Of a stretch of DNA of 64,000 bases, positions 10,425 through 21,169 are shown in pieces (the first letter of the stretch is position 1; each line of letters opens with the position of its first letter). Under the pieces are notes generated by a model. That model saw nothing but the letters and a program-made list of their open reading frames with translations. It had not been told where the DNA came from and searched no databases. Both the position numbers and the translations under genes were made by a program. The stretch comes from Gnetum montanum (lineage: Eukaryota; Streptophyta; Gnetopsida; Gnetales; Gnetaceae), in NCBI GenBank assembly GCA_015680685.1, contig MNCI01006164.1, positions 66,649 to 130,648 of the forward strand, read 5' to 3'.

Positions 10425-11090
10425 AATCTTAATAAGAACAATTAGTAAATATAGGAGAGATTGGAGCACAAAACTTAATAATGCCCTCTGGGCATATTGC
10501 TCAACATGGAAACTCCCTATAGGATACTCTCTCTATGAGCTAGTGTACAGAAAATTTTCTACCTTGACCTGAGCTAGTGTACAAAAAATTTTCTACCTTG
10601 ACTTGGGCTTTGTACACCTTCAACAGCTTGTGACTTTGATCTTGACCTGGGCCTAGCACAAAAAGAGAAATTGATCAACCTTAACATGATAGATGAGAAT
10701 CCATTGGTGGCCTTGTTTTGGAATGAAGTACACAAAGCATTCAATAAATAACAACATGACTTTAGAATATGAAGGGTAAAGTTTCAACCTAGCGACAAGG
10801 TCCTTTATTCAAACCCTACACACATACCTCAACAAACTAAGTTCCAAACATTATGGGAAGGACCTTATATCATTTATGAAATCTTTCCTTCTAGGACCAT
10901 GTTAATTTACAAACTTGAGAGCTAAAACAAAAAGTAGTTGATCAACATGGAATAAGTAAAACCTTTTTATGAGCCCAAGCAAACCTGTGCCATCAACACC
11001 TCATCAAATAGATGACCAAACTCAATCTTTCGAATCTTCTCCTTTCAACTTGGTCATGGGGAAGATGGCCATCCATGCTAATTAGTAAGG
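10425..11090 (+). pseudogene. R2 integrase C-terminus and end of pol
   Basis: It opens with an integrase segment (RTISKYRRDW) equivalent to R5 at about 29350. The pol tail QSFESSPFNLVMGKMAIHAN is in another frame. Several frames are needed. A 34-bp direct duplication sits at 10537-10604 (GAGCTAGTGTACAGAAAATT, then CCTTGACCT, repeated). Confidence 0.75.
10537..10604 (+). repeat. 34-bp tandem duplication in R2 integrase
   Basis: Copies at 10537-10570 and 10571-10604 both run from GAGCTAGTGTACA to CTACCTTGAC. Other elements have one copy; the duplication breaks the frame. Confidence 0.85.
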
Positions 11091-12600
11091 TGGCTCCTCA
11101 ATTTTTTTCTACCTTTTTGTTTTATAATTTTTTGTTTTACAGTTTGTTGTTTTCATTCTTTTTTTATTTTACACTTTGTTTTTATACATTTTTATTTCAC
11201 TTTGTTATTTTTACACTTTTTTTTACAACATCATTAGTATGTTTTATCTTTCTTCAATATTTTTACAATTTCTTGTATATTTTCCTTTCTTTTAGTATGA
11301 ATTTTTGTTATTGTTTTTTTAATAAAGTGCTTTGTTGCCAATAGAAATTAGTGATGCTGTAGCTATTTACTAGTGGTGGTTTGTACCTAATGTTTTTGTT
11401 GATAAATGTCCTATTTCTATTATTGAATTTTGATGACTGATGACTAAGATAAGTTTTTTTTCATGGAACAGGCAGCGAGTCCATGTTATCTACCTATCCA
11501 CCAACTTTATGGTCTTCTTGGTTTTGGAAGTATGTGGTCCCTTTTTCATTAATAAAACTTTAATGAATTTGTGAACTTGGTAGTTTTCAAACTTGGAAAA
11601 GATTAAAAGGTTTGAAAAGGGAGTGACTTCAAGGGAATTCAATACTCTTTGTGCCTCTCTACTTGCTTGAGTGCGCATGTGTTTTCATGGATTTCTTATT
11701 GTTTCGTGTCAACCAATAATAGGAAGTTGAATAAGTCTTTGCATGGTGTGGTTCCCAATCAACAATCCATAAAAACATAAAATTCAGAAAAAAAAATGAT
11801 GGAAATTCAAAGCACACCCCTTAAATAAAATAACAGGATATAATCACTGGTTATGGGACTAGAAAGGCATTTTACCATGCTTGAAGGTCCCCTCTAATTG
11901 AGGGCCTTTCTCACATCCTGCTTCTCTTTTCTTCTCAAATATGAAACAATGGTTATCTATTGAAGCATTCTTGTATCTCAAAGAGGTGGACCAATCCTAG
12001 AGTGGCAATGCGAAGTCACTAAAAGTGGTTGGTTTTGATCTAGACTAAGGATGGACTTTATTGGATCATTTAACCATAAAATTCATAAGGAACTTCATGT
12101 GACCATGATTGGAAAATCCATTCCACTTTCTATCTCATCCATCAATGCTTCCCAGAACTCACCTCACTACCTATTTCCACATTTTTGTTCAATGCCTTAG
12201 TTTGACATGTTGAAATTATTGGATAGATTCTTCCAGATTCGGTCCTTAACTTTTTGTAACCATTAATCAACTATGGAACCCATGAACTCCTTAGTTGAGG
12301 TTATGCAAGGGTAAAAGATGGCATAAGCCTGCTATGGGGAGGACCTACTTGCATGTCTCTTGGTTGGGGTAGTTAAGTCCCTTATCCTCAAACATTTTTG
12401 CAATCAACTCTTTTGCATTTCCCATTGGTTACATCCAACTGTATGCTTCTTAAGGCATTTATCCAATCATTATCCATCTTTTGTGAAATCTCAAGTCCTC
12501 TTCATGTATCTCATTATGTTATTGGCTTCTTGGGCTTTCATTTTATTCCAATTTCACTCAAAAACTCCTTGTATTTTTCAAACTTTGACTTGGTCAATAG
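11091..12600 (+). other. R2 3' untranslated region: T-rich tract, then conserved spacer
   Basis: 11101-11340 is T-rich with repeated TTTTGTTTTACA-like units, as directly after pol in R5, R6, R7 and R10. Then follow segments shared by all the Athila-like elements, including the GGGAATTCAATACTC and TGCATGGTGTGGTTCCCA stretches, and GATGCGAAGTCACT-like sequence (about 12010). No gene is supported; the hydrophobic frame across the T-rich tract is a composition effect. Confidence 0.6.
12308..12350 (+). other. Conserved purine block (central-PPT-like), R2 copy
   Basis: GGCATAAGCCTGCTATGGGG followed by AGGACC. The same block occurs in R3 (20290-20330, -), R5 (38190-38230), R6 (36230-36272), R7 (47919-47960, -), R8 (51571-51610) and R10 (62789-62830, -). 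It is the most constant non-coding stretch of the family and contains a G/A run such as GGGGAGGA. Confidence 0.7.
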
Positions 12601-12768
12601 TGATCAATAGCCACGTTGACTAGGCCCAATCGATGCAGTTGATCGTGTTGACTAGGCTCCATTGACAAGGCCCAGTCAATGCATGGAAAAAATTCTATAT
12701 ATAGCATCCATCACTTAGGAGGTTCTTGCCATTTGCTTCAAACATAAGGGGAGTTTTTGCAATTTTTC
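12600..12768 (+). promoter_or_regulatory. R2 internal LTR-like promoter upstream of the env-position ORF
   Basis: Repeated GTTGACTAGGCYC and AATCGATGCAG motifs lead into a TATA box TCTATATATAGC (12694-12705). About 60 bases after it comes TTTTTGCAATTTTTC. The AATCGATGCAGTTGATCGTG region aligns over 31 bases (23 identical) with the U3 of the R1 LTR. The TATA-to-TTGCA spacing equals that in the LTRs. It lies well inside the element, 420 bases upstream of the env-position ATG. I infer a promoter derived from an LTR; activity cannot be seen. Confidence 0.6.
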
Positions 12769-12850
12769 AAGGCTTAAAACCTTCCAAATTCAGTAACTTT
12801 CAAGCCATTTGTGCAATTCACTCCATTCTTTAGTCTTGCAGCTTCTAGAG

Positions 12851-13123
12851 GTACACTTTACTAGGTTTTTTTATAGAAAATTTTTCTAACTTCCCCATGG
12901 GTTTAATGAATAAAATAATATTAAAGCATCAACCTATGGAAGTTAAACCCTTCCAACACACTCTAGTAACCTATTTAATCAAATAATAATAAAATAATAT
13001 TAAAGTAATCAAACTGGCCATGATCACAACTTAGCTAAATGTAACTACCCCAAGACATAACGTATTCCAAATGTTTCAAAGTTACATAATAAGTGCTAAT
13101 CCTTGGTCATTTGTTGATTACAA
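12851..13123 (+). other. Candidate 5'-UTR intron of the R2 env-position transcript
   Basis: The donor is CTTCTAGAG|GTACAC, the same as in R5 (CTACTAGAG|GTACAC). The acceptor position reads ATTACAA|ATG, where relatives have canonical AG|ATGG, so the acceptor G has become A here. The segment is AT-rich and non-coding. Confidence 0.45.
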
Positions 13124-15959
13124 ATGACACCTAGATCGAAATGCTCGTAGGAAGGAGGACCATACCAACTAAGGGACAATTAACCTAGATTTGGAAGAGA
13201 GCAACAAGAGCAAGCCTAAGAGCAGGTAGCAGAAACTCATGTGATAAGACATCTTTAGGAGGAGCCTGAAGTGGAATTTTTCCAACAGATTCCTAAGGAA
13301 GTGGCCATAATTAAACAATCCCATTGAGATGAGGTGCCAATACCAAGCCAAGACTTGAGGTCACATTGACTCAAGCTTTTCTTGATCAGATTAAGCCTTG
13401 TGACATCCAATGTTCAGTTCTTCAAAAATTGAACTTTGGACCATTCTTGGAACATCCTCTAGTACAAGTCAAGATGCAGTTGCAAAACTCTCCCATGTGG
13501 CCAATCATCACTTCTAGTGGGGAATGGTACATGAAAGAGACATATCTCTTTTAGAATGGTAGGTAGGTGAGAGCCACTATGAAGATCAAGGACATTTAGG
13601 TGTCCTACTAGATGGAGGCCATTGCGTAGGCCCTTGGGTTGCTTGATATTGGAACATATTTGGTAGAGATCTCTACACAAGTAGACCTAAAGGCAAAGAA
13701 GGAGTGGATCCAGTGATGTTATGGAGTGGATCACAAGGAGTATGATGCACTCACCCTAGCAGAGCATGTATATTTGAAGATAGTAGCCTATCACCTTAAT
13801 CCAATGGTGAGGCCTAGTAAGATGACTACCTTTTCTACCTATATGTGTGCTACTCTGAGTAGAAAATTCCCTATGAACCTTCCATAGCTAATTTATCTAG
13901 AGATAGAGAATTAATTTAAGGAAAATGAATGTTGAAGGAAGGCCCTGACCTTGCCCTGCCTTATCAAAAAACTATGTAAAATGGCAGAAATAGTTTGCTA
14001 TGTCCATGATACAATCACCCATGCTCCTTCTACCTCTTTGGTAGAAATGATGAAAAATAAGGCCCTTACCACAACCAAAGAAGAGGAGCAGCAACCACTA
14101 CCTCCATCACTCACTCACAAAATAACGCTAGAGTCCCATGTTGCTTTTGAACAAATCTACGAGATCTTAGAGTAGCTCTTGCATGAGTAGGAGTTGTGAG
14201 TAGGAACAAGTGATGGCAATCCATTTTTGTATCACCCAACAATGAGTGACCTTAACAAAGTGGCTCAAACCATTAGCCAAATAGAGGGAGGTGGATCAGT
14301 TTTCTCAGTCCAAAGAACATAGTTACCCACAAGATTAAATCCTAGCATCCAAAAGGTAATGATCTCTTTCTCACAATAGTAGCAATTTCTAGAAATCTCT
14401 GAGAATGCTACTACTTTCTTGGTGGGCTTAGAGAAGTGCAAGGGGGAAACTATCTTGGTGATGTAGTGTCATAGATAGGAGACACAGAAAAGGTGATTCC
14501 TGATAGAATTATTGAGGCATTGAACATACCTGCAGTGTCTATACTAGATGTTTCTACACTCAGAGATGTGTAGATGAACATAGGAATAGTTAGCAGCAGA
14601 TTGAGTGTAGCCTAGCATGAAGAGTTTCTTGACTAACTAGTGGGAACTAAACAACCAATTTTAGATATCTTTGACCTTCTGAATATAATCATTACAACCT
14701 AGTCAAAGTTGCTGGAAGTAATGGGAAAATGCATTATCATGGAGGAGTAACTTGAAATAGCCTGAGCTCAAAACCAACACTTGGCTACGAGGGTTGCTAA
14801 ACTAAGAGCCTACCTTGCTCATCCTAGATTTCTTAAACCTACCTTGGCACATGATGAAGCTTCCAAACAACTTTAGGTTAAGCTCAAAAAGGTTGAGGAT
14901 TCAAAGAAGATGATGATCTTTGATTAGTCCTTGATTAATGCCATCATGCATAATATCCAAAAGGCCTTGGAAAAAACTTACCATGAGAATGTAACTTTAA
15001 CTATAGAAAATCAATGCTTGTTGAGTGTTGATGTGTAGAAGTAGAAAATGCAAGATCTCATCCATCAACAACAAGAGTAGCTATCTAGAGTGAACAATGA
15101 ACTAACGAGATTGGCAGCTGAAAATAGAAATCTCTCAATGGAGGAAGTTTAAGCTCTTCACTAAAAATCTACAATAGAGGTAGCCACATGGAAAAATGAG
15201 GCTCTAAAGTTTGAGAGAGTCAAAAATCACCAAAGAGAACAAGTTGGTCTACAAAAAGAAATCAATGAGAAACATATTCAGATGGCAAAGGTGAAAGTTA
15301 ATATGGCCCTCTTGCAACTCAAGGAAAGAGGTGATGTATGACAACCTATCTTTGATGGGCTCAATGGCTACAATAAGGTGGAGATCTACATGAAGGAGCT
15401 GTAGATCAAGGAGATGATGGAGTACATGGAGCTTACCAATCTTTGTTATGCAAATTTGGCAATGTTGATTGCCAAATGATCGTGGTCTAAGTTGGAGCAA
15501 CAAATGGCCAATTTGTACTTGTTATACAAAGTTAAGTTCAAGCATAATAAAGACACCAAGTAGAAGCTTGAGGTGGTAAATGCAGAACTCGATGTTCTTA
15601 GGCAATGCTTCACCGATCAATAGTTTATAGCTAAGAACTTGACTAGGAGAATGAGTGACTACCAAGAGTTGTAAAATGTAGTAAAGGGGTTCAATGTTGA
15701 ACGCAAACTTTTCCCTACATGGTTTATCAATACAAAGGAGCTTTTCCCAGTAATGCCCTGTCCTTGGGATGTTTCTACATTGGCCTACATTTGCAATGCA
15801 ACATGGACCATGAACAATCCCAAGAGTAAGGAGGAGAATATGAAGGCATGGTTGGATGCCTTCCATCTTCCACCAAAAGTTGCAAATACTGCAGAACAAC
15901 CACAACTACCTCAACCACCATGTACACCTAAAGTAGGAGAAGTTTCTTCAGAGCCTTAG
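13124..15959 (+). pseudogene. R2 env-position coiled-coil ORF (decayed)
   Basis: The ORF lies between integrase and the 3' LTR, the position of env-like genes in Athila and related plant elements. The N-terminal half aligns with R8: LNFGPFLEHPLVQVKMQL then SPMWPIITS matches LNFESFAEFALEAIRDHL then SPLWPVLS. LPCLIKKLC matches LPFPYLIRKLC. This region resembles the Pfam putative plant transposon protein family. A long Lys/Glu/Leu-rich coiled-coil half follows, ending with CPWDVSTLAYICNATW. There are many stops and at least one frameshift between about 14200 and 15700. No signal peptide or clear membrane anchor is seen, so envelope function is not supported by sequence. Confidence 0.7.
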
Positions 15960-16230
15960 GAACCTCCACTGCTTGGAACTATTTGAACTTCTTCCTCATC
16001 TTCGTGCCATTATAGGAATTGTGTTTGTCATTTTTATCCTTGCGTTCAATTTTGTTATCCTAAACACCAAAATTTTGTAATGATTGTTAATTCATGCACT
16101 TGGGCACTTAGTGTTTGTTTGTGTTTATGTTTGTGTTTGTGAATGTCAGTAGTTAGTTGATAATCCCCTACCTTCCCAAAATTTTGTAAGAAACTTGTTC
16201 CTTCTTTTGTTCATTCAAGGATGAGTTTTC
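15960..16230 (+). other. R2 3' untranslated region after the env-position ORF
   Basis: It contains TTCAATTTTGTTATCC, GCACTTGGGCACTTAGTG and CCTACCTTCCCAAAATTTTGTAA, shared with R5 (39090-39240) and R7. No gene is present. Confidence 0.6.
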
Positions 16231-16247
16231 ATTTAGTCATGGGCGTA
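16231..16247 (+). other. R2 3' polypurine tract
   Basis: ATTTAGTCATGGGCGTA directly abuts the LTR start TGATGAG. This is the primer site for plus-strand cDNA; R5 has AGTTGTGGGGGTA and R8 AGTCGTGGGGGTA in the same place. Confidence 0.75.
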
Positions 16248-16727
16248 TGATGAGTAGCATTTTCTTGGGTCTCATTAATGAGGCCTCGTACTCATTCTAC
16301 TTAATATGAACATGTAAAAGTAAATTTCTTTAGAAAAGTAAATCATTAAGCTAGGAAACAGTGAGAAAATTATTCTAAGTGTAACGATAAATCTAGGAGA
16401 ATACTGCAATAGTGGGAAATAGCTTGATATTTAGTTCTGGTCACACTTGTGCCCAAGTACAAAAATTTGTGAATAAAGATGCCATCCACTAATTCACACT
16501 ATATTACAATCATTCACACTTCTAATTTCTAAGTCTAAATTCATAGAAACAAATTGAAAGAGTTTTGGTAAGGGTGGATGAAATTGTGTGTTGGACCATG
16601 TGCCTAAGTGTCATATTTATAGGTAGGCATGTGTCCCGCGATATCAAATATCTGATGTCATACCTTGTGCTCCGATATCAGATACACGATATCAGATACT
16701 CAATATTGTAGTTGATAAAAATTCATC
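16248..16727. repeat. Truncated R2 3' LTR joined to an inverted LTR fragment
   Basis: The LTR starts at TGATGAGTAG and shows an AATGAGGCCTC motif at about 16277, as expected for a plus-strand R1/R2-type U3. It is cut off near 16290. From there to about 16727 the sequence reads as a minus-strand LTR: CCCAAGTACAAAAAT, complement of TATA (TATTTATAGG, about 16620), GATATC palindromes, end TTCATC. The two pieces are head to head, so a rearrangement or second insertion occurred here. Confidence 0.55.
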
Positions 16728-18203
16728 TTATCAAATAGATAGTTGAATGATGATTTGTAGCTTCATGTTCAAGCGTGTATCATCACTTGTGAGTTGTAAG
16801 GGTTGAATTGATCATATAATATTAAGCAATACCATAATAATCCTATTCCTTCTATGGAAGAAATTCATCATATCATAAATGAAAGTATTTTCATAATAGA
16901 AATAAAAATATAACCATTAGCAAGAATTCATGTTTTTTTCCTTCTTCTCCATCATCTTCCAAGAAACAAGATCAAGAAGGCTATATTTCTAGAGATTAAG
17001 CAAATGAAGTTTCTAGTCCTTCCAATAGAGAAAAACGTAAAACATCCACAAATGAGAGAAAGAAAACTTCATCTTTGAAATTTAGCCATCAAGGCAAATA
17101 CTTGAGATGCTACAAAGAATCTCAATTATCTCCTTAGCCATTAATGATGTGAATAAAAAGGAAGGTTGTCATGTATCAACCTTGAAATTAGTCATAAGAA
17201 AAGAGGCCTCCACATAATGACTTTGATAGTAGAGTATGGTTTATTTGTTTATTTATTCATGTGTTTTAATTCTTGCTAGTGTGTGTATTTTATATGCATA
17301 TTTTTTAAGCTAGTGATATATCATTCTTTAATTTGTTTATTTTATTGGTTTGGTGTGATTTTATACGCATATTTTTGAGCATATGGATCTATTAATTTTG
17401 ATTTTCATTATTATTGTTAAGTATGATTTTGTGTATTTTGTGTGTTCATGGGAAATTAATTAATGTGCTTAATGAATTCTTGTCTTGAGAGCCCAATGGT
17501 GGATGGGTGAGCTTATAAATGCAATGATGATATAAGGGTATCAAATGGGTCCAATGTGGAACTTTGGTTTATGGAATGTACATTAAACAAAAATTCATCC
17601 ACCTCATTTTCTTTAATTATTATTGGTAAACTAGACATATATTTAGTGAGGAGTTGGATCTTGTGTCATAAATGAGGAAGTTGTTGCTACTGGATCCATG
17701 GGAGGGTCTTATGGGCCTAGACTTTAGGGTATGAGCTTTGAAAACCTAGATGGATGCTTGGTTGTAGTTTAGGAAAAGGATGGCCATTGAGGGATCCCAT
17801 GACCATTAGGATAGATCTTGATTGATGGAGTTGGATCATTGTTTTTATGCTTACATTTCCTGACTACACTAGTTAGAGGAGATTCATGATTTCATGAACC
17901 TATGCTAGCTACATTGAGCTTATGGGTTAGCTACAAAATTTATTAAGTGTAACCTAGCACTCTAAGCATCTCTAAAGAATTGATTTTTCTAAAGTTATGA
18001 CCCTTTCCTCCTTTCAAAAAGGAAAAAAAAGGAAAAAAATTAACTTAAAAATAATGAAAAATAAAATAAAAAATGACAATGAGATGTTTTCTTATATACT
18101 TGGCCCCCATAAATTAGTAGCATTACCATTGAGGCTAGAAATCTTTTTGTTGCTCATAGTTACTAAGAACATGAGTTACTTCTAGGCCCCTCAAATTGGT
18201 AGT
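16728..18203. other. Unassigned AT-rich spacer
   Basis: I see no coding region or family motif. Notable are a mildly repeated TTTTATAYGCATATTTTT (about 17289 and 17362) and poly-A/T tracts near 18015-18070. It may be old, unrecognisable transposon or host intergenic DNA. Confidence 0.5.
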
Positions 18204-19054
18204 TGATGAGTAGTAAGACTTTACTATGCCCAACCATATGAATCATAGTTGTATACATGCAATCTGGTCAAATTCTATGGATGTATTCTACCTAAGTGGC
18301 CTATGTCCTAGATAGTCAAACATGAGGTTACTAGTTGTAGTTTTCACAATTATCACTTGTGTTAACTTCATCCATATGGCTAAGTGTCATTGAGGTGTAG
18401 GATATTTATATTTATAATTTTATAATTTTTTATCTTAAAAAGTATTAAGGAAAGAAGTAATTAAAATATTAAAATTTATTTAATTAATAACTAAACTATC
18501 CTCAACATAGAGTATCCGTTCCTACTTTCTGTACGCATTCTAAACTTATATTAACATTGCTAAGTTACCAAGTATGTATTGCTAGGTGTACTAAGTATTC
18601 TTAGCTGGGATTACCAAGCACTAGTATATTGTGCTTAAAGTGGTCATATGCATGTTACTATTGAATGAAATATTAAATGCTTAAGTATAGAAAAGTAAAT
18701 TGCAAGTACAAGTGCTACAATGAAGAGAAGAAATCTTGATTTTATTTTCATCATGCAATAGTATCTATGTACATCTTACACTCAAATAAAACTATGTACA
18801 ATTACTTCAATCCATGTTGTAGGCACTAAAAGGAAAATTTTACTAAGTCCTACAGAAGGAAACTTCAAGAGCTTTGCTATGAGAATGATCAAAGATACCA
18901 TAAATGCAACTAATGTGCAAACTTATATTGGCTTTTGAGGATTAGCGTCCACGTATATGCACTAATGTATTCAAGGATGCATTGATGGGGGTGCAACAAT
19001 GAGGCTGCATTGATGGGCATGCATCGAAGTAGCTCACTTATTAAAACTTCATCA
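18204..19054 (-). repeat. R3 3' LTR
   Basis: This is an 851-bp reverse LTR: left end TGATGAGTAGTAAGAC, right end CTTCATCA, followed by the complement of a PPT (AACCCCAACGATT). The U3 has GATGCATTGATGGG/GCATGCATCGAAG motifs instead of GATATC palindromes. The partner 5' LTR is not found in the window. Confidence 0.82.
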
Positions 19055-19099
19055 AACCCCAACGATTGATTGAAAAGTCATTCTCAAGTGAATAAAGGA

Positions 19100-19468
19100 G
19101 ACCAAGTTTATTACAAAATTTGGGAAACTATGGAACTAACAAGTTGACTATAATAAACATAACAATTTTTGAGTGCCATTTCAATATATAATTTGCATGG
19201 ACACAAAATTGGTATAATGCATAAAGCATTTGGACACTTTGACAAAAATAGAAGTTGCCAGCTGGATAGATTAGGACAACATGATATCTTTACACTATGC
19301 CTAGAGGTGGATGCTCATGTGGTGCGAGGGATTTTTCATCACATCCCTACTCTACTGGGTGCCTAGACTACCTTGTTGCTACTGCTATTGTTATCCTCTT
19401 CCATCACAAGGCCATTTTTCCTTAGACTATGATGGCCCTCCTACTTGTAGTCCTCATTGAGATGCCAT
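19100..19468 (-). pseudogene. R3 env-position ORF, start only (internally deleted)
   Basis: The ORF begins ATGGCATCTCAATGAGG at 19468, directly after TGTGATCATAG. Only a short N-terminal stretch with stops remains before the common 3' end of the element. R5 and R7 show similar truncations. Confidence 0.55.
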
Positions 19469-19868
19469 CTATGATCACAAACATAACCTCGGATTAGTAT
19501 TTTAGATATAATCTTATTTAATTTGTATACCTTTCTTTGTTTGATTAGGTCAATTTTATTGGTCAAAAGTTGGGATTTTATCGTTAGGTTCTTATTTAGT
19601 AATTAGAGACATAGTATTTTTATTTTTTTCATACTTTAATAAAGGTTGATTGTTGATACTAGCTTTTATGATCATTAATTTAATATTTTTTAAAAATATT
19701 ATTTATAGGATATTAGAAAAATTTCTAAAACCTTTTCTATGAAAATGTAGCATTTGAGGCCCCCATGATGTAAAGCCTACATTCAGAAGCTTGAGAATCA
19801 AAGAACTGGTGAAAACTGGTAAGTGGTTGGCAAGTTATGGCTCTTGCAAGGCTCTAAGCTCTAAACAA

Positions 19869-19990
19869 TTGCAAAAAATCCTTGTGAATTTAGAGAAAAA
19901 TGTTAAAAATAAGCTAAGTGTCACACATACTTATAGGATTCTTATGTTGCATCGACATATCAAACTACATCGATGGGGATGAGTTGACAC
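19869..19990 (-). promoter_or_regulatory. R3 internal LTR-like promoter candidate
   Basis: On the minus strand, CCCCATCGATGTAG and ATGTCGATGCAAC precede CCTATAAGTATG (TATA at about 19937-19931), with GGATTTTTTGCAATTG about 60 bases later. The layout equals R2. The CCCCATCRATG motif is shared with the U3 of the R3 LTR. The resemblance is weaker than in R2 and R8. Confidence 0.45.
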
Positions 19991-20480
19991 ATTTGTTTAC
20001 AACCATTTTTCAACTTTCAACTTAAAATGTTGAGGAATTTTAAATAAGTTTGGGGTTGAAAGAGAAGTCAAATGGAAGCCCAAAAGCTAAAAAAAGAATG
20101 ATAATAACAAAATTGGAATATGGTTTAAGGAATTGGAGTTTTGTGATCATGCAACATTAGTAAATGAAAGATGTTCCTTAAGCCAAATTAGTGTAAAACT
20201 AGATGATGTAGCCTATCGAGCTTATTGAGATTGGAATGAGGCCCATGGTTATGGGGTTTAACCTAAAGGAAACAAATATATATACAAGTAGCTCCTCCCC
20301 AAAGTAGGCCTATGCCTAATATGCCCTTGTATATCCTCATCACAAGGAGTCTGTAGGAACACTGGATGATGAATGGTTGTTCAAGCTAAACACCATACCC
20401 ATGTGAGAGATTGATAGGTCAAAATTTGGGCAACTAAATAAGTAAGATTTTGAGTTAATATTGAAGTAGTAAAAGCACTA

Positions 20481-21169
20481 TATTTCATAATTTTTTCTAA
20501 TCACCATGATGTGTAATCAAAAGAATGTGTTCAAAGACATATGAATGGCCAAACTAGTCCTTTCACCTATTCTCTCTAAGCATAGGTGTTTTGAGCTAGC
20601 AGGAAATAACCAATTATAATAAACTATGTACAAATAATGAAGAGGAAAAATAAAACTTATTTCTAAGCTTCAATCATTTAGGAACTTATTCCTAAGCTCC
20701 ACTAAATTATCATCTATTTCTAGATAACAAACAAATTCATCCTAATGCTAGGGGTGAAAGTATAAAGTACATATCTTTTCCAAGATAAAGGCAACATTGA
20801 ACTATCTATCTTTGTAGAAATAACACATCCAATGTGCATTATAGCATTAATATCTTCTTCTATGCTTAACTATTTAATTGTTAGAAATGATAAAGAAAGA
20901 AGAATTAAAAATGATTCTTAAAGAAAAGTTATTTTTACTCCATCCTCAAGATGAATTTATACAACAATTGTATACCATTTTTAATCATTTATCCTTGGGT
21001 CTGTTCCTAAAAAGGTGAAACCACTAGGGGTTACATAAAAGACAATAAAACTTATAATTAACTAATCCCCTCCTCATCAGTGCTCAATAGTTATGATTAA
21101 CTACTTCCATATTCATCAGCATGTTGCATCATCTATACTAATAATAATAATAAAATAAAAAAAGATTAA
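20481..21169. other. Unassigned spacer between R3 and R4
   Basis: AT-rich sequence with stretches such as AATAATAATAATAA (about 21141). No gene or terminal repeat is recognised. Confidence 0.45.

Larger units (their letters stand above)
10425..16290 (+). mobile_element. R2: 3' half of an Athila-like element with env-position ORF
   Basis: The sequence starts abruptly inside the integrase and runs through the pol end, T-rich tract, purine block, internal LTR-like promoter, candidate 5'-UTR intron, env-position ORF and PPT into a truncated 3' LTR. The 5' half is absent at the LINE junction (about 10425). The U3-like motifs resemble R1, so R1 and R2 belong to one subfamily. Confidence 0.85.
19055..20480 (-). 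mobile_element. R3: 3' module of an Athila-like element (no pol)
   Basis: Reading leftwards from about 20480, there is a pol-distal spacer, the conserved purine block (20290-20330), an internal promoter candidate (19925-19990), an internal PPT-like motif (19760-19772), a candidate acceptor TGATCATAG|ATGG (ATG at 19468-19466), the start of the env-position ORF, then a deletion straight to the 3' end and PPT (19055-19066). Upstream pol is absent; the right edge meets unrelated sequence. Confidence 0.7.

Noticed and set aside
11012-11344. Membrane protein of 110 residues
   Set aside because: The hydrophobicity comes from the T-rich tract; aligned elements do not keep the frame.
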